A stretch of 15,791 nucleotides of DNA, taken from Firmicutes bacterium CAG:170 (GTDB lineage Bacteria; Bacillota; Clostridia; Oscillospirales; Oscillospiraceae). Within the stretch, counting starts at the first letter, position 1, and each line of letters starts with the position of its first letter. The position numbers were made by a program, and so were the translations under genes. The notes under the pieces were generated by a model. That model searched no databases, was not told the origin of the DNA, and was given only the letters and a program-made list of their open reading frames with translations. Positions 15,418 to 15,791 of the stretch are shown here, in pieces. The DNA lies in the NCBI GenBank assembly GCA_000436735.1, contig FR887123.1, positions 1-15,791 of the forward strand, written 5' to 3'.

Positions 15418-15477
15418 TTTTGCATTTTTGATATTTTTTATTTTGCGTTTTTGACACAATATGTTTTGCATTTTTGA
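15418..15477 (-). repeat. Three direct repeats with exact 23-bp period
   Basis: TTTTGCATTTTTGA at 15418-15431, TTTTGCGTTTTTGA at 15441-15454 and TTTTGCATTTTTGA at 15464-15477 (plus-strand reading; TCAAAAATGCAAAA on the minus strand). Starts are 23 bp apart both times and the copies differ at one base. The array ends six bp upstream of the ATPase -35, the position of regulator sites or an UP-like A-tract array. Confidence 0.9.
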
Positions 15478-15479
15478 AG

Positions 15480-15755
15480 TTACGAAACGAGGGCTGCTGT
15501 GCTGCGCGTGGGGCGATTTCTTCTCTTTCATGACTTGACTATCGACAAAATTCAAGTTACAATCCATGTCCACTCCGGCAGAACCTCTCCAAAGTCGCCT
15601 GACTGCCCTGACCCAGATTGTGACCCAAGTGTGCGTGAAAGCATGTGGACGCAGTGGCCAAAGCCTTGTAAAATCCCGCACTTTTCGTTGACAGAACGGA
15701 CGGATTAGACGTAAAAACGCTCAATATCACGAACCGATGGCAGCTGGCAGTCATG
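15480..15755. other. Gene-poor end next to the tRNA fragment
   Basis: I see no gene with family signatures in this stretch. A plus-strand frame of 41 codons (15566-15691, starting MSTPAEPLQSRLTALTQIV) has protein-like composition but no ribosome binding site and no family that I recognise. It could be the remnant of an integration-module gene or chance. Confidence 0.5.
15535..15563 (+). promoter_or_regulatory. Candidate plus-strand promoter near the island end
   Basis: TTGACT (15535-15540), a 17-bp spacer and TACAAT (15558-15563). It points toward the tRNA fragment and away from the ATPase gene. No clear gene follows, only a frame of 41 codons (15566-15691) that starts too close to the -10 to have a normal leader. 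A second weaker pair, TTGACA (15688) and TAAAAA (15712) with an 18-bp spacer, lies further right. Confidence 0.35.
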
Positions 15756-15788
15756 AGGTCAGCGGTTCGATCCCGCTTATCTCCACCA
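15756..15788 (+). other. 3' part of a tRNA gene: probable attachment site (att)
   Basis: AGCGG (15761-15765), TTCGATC (15766-15772) and CCGCT (15773-15777) form a perfect T-arm with the standard T-loop. TATCTCC (15778-15784), discriminator A and encoded CCA (15786-15788) follow. No GGAGATA acceptor strand or matching anticodon arm lies upstream within tRNA distance, so only the 3' part is present. Such fragments are the usual scars of tyrosine-integrase elements that enter tRNA 3' ends. The isotype cannot be set; Ile- or Ala-type tRNAs can have this end. Confidence 0.7.
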
Positions 15789-15791
15789 AAA

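Noticed and set aside
15418..15477. CRISPR-like array
   Set aside because: The units are 14 bp with 9-bp gaps, only three of them, and there are no cas genes; it is a promoter-linked direct repeat.
15714..15788. Complete tRNA gene
   Set aside because: No 5' acceptor strand complementary to TATCTCC and no anticodon arm can be drawn upstream; only the T-arm and the 3' end fit.

Overview
The window reads as part of a defence (accessory) island in a low-to-moderate GC Firmicute, most likely a gut Clostridia (Oscillospiraceae/Ruminococcaceae-like). The reasons are AGGAGG-type ribosome binding sites, clear TTGACA/TATAAT-type promoters, protein sequences typical of that group, and a patchwork of GC-rich genes and visibly AT-rich inserts. 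The genus assignment is inference. The right edge holds the 3' part of a tRNA gene (T-arm, acceptor strand and CCA) without a matching 5' half, which is what an integrated element leaves at its attachment site. No integrase is in the window.

Layout, left to right. (1) 1-808, minus: the start of an EF-hand-like protein that runs off the left edge and carries an exact in-frame 90-bp tandem duplication. (2) 866-10453, minus: a tightly overlapping five-gene operon, transcribed right to left: SNF2-type helicase with a PLD-like N-terminal region, DUF4391 protein, DUF2971 protein, type III DNA methyltransferase (Mod), type III restriction helicase-nuclease (Res). (3) 10454-10599: a divergent control region with a strong promoter for the operon, a 7-bp dyad over its -35 and three TTATAGT repeats. 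It faces (4) a plus-strand XRE regulator (10600-10932) that looks like the controller protein of the R-M operon. (5) 11171-11853, plus: a YefM/Phd-RelE/ParE toxin-antitoxin pair with its own promoter, operator-like dyads and terminator. (6) 11936-13210, minus: a DUF5343 gene overlapping a gene for a Swt1-like HEPN protein with an RNxxxH motif. (7) 13211-13644: no convincing gene, but two dyads. (8) 13645-14020, plus: the decayed C-terminal remnant of a type I restriction HsdR subunit. (9) 14063-15352, minus: a DUF4143-type AAA ATPase behind a near-perfect promoter preceded by three direct repeats at an exact 23-bp period. (10) 15480-15791: a gene-poor end with a plus-strand promoter-like site and the tRNA 3' fragment.

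How it may work together. Mod and Res form a complete type III R-M enzyme. The SNF2 helicase, DUF4391 and DUF2971 genes are translationally coupled to it, which suggests one multi-component anti-phage machine rather than plain R-M. The XRE protein probably times its expression. The HEPN/DUF5343 pair, the toxin-antitoxin pair and the dead HsdR remnant fit the usual clustering of defence genes. The least described parts are the five-gene operon as a whole, the DUF5343-HEPN pair and the 23-bp iterated promoter of the ATPase gene.
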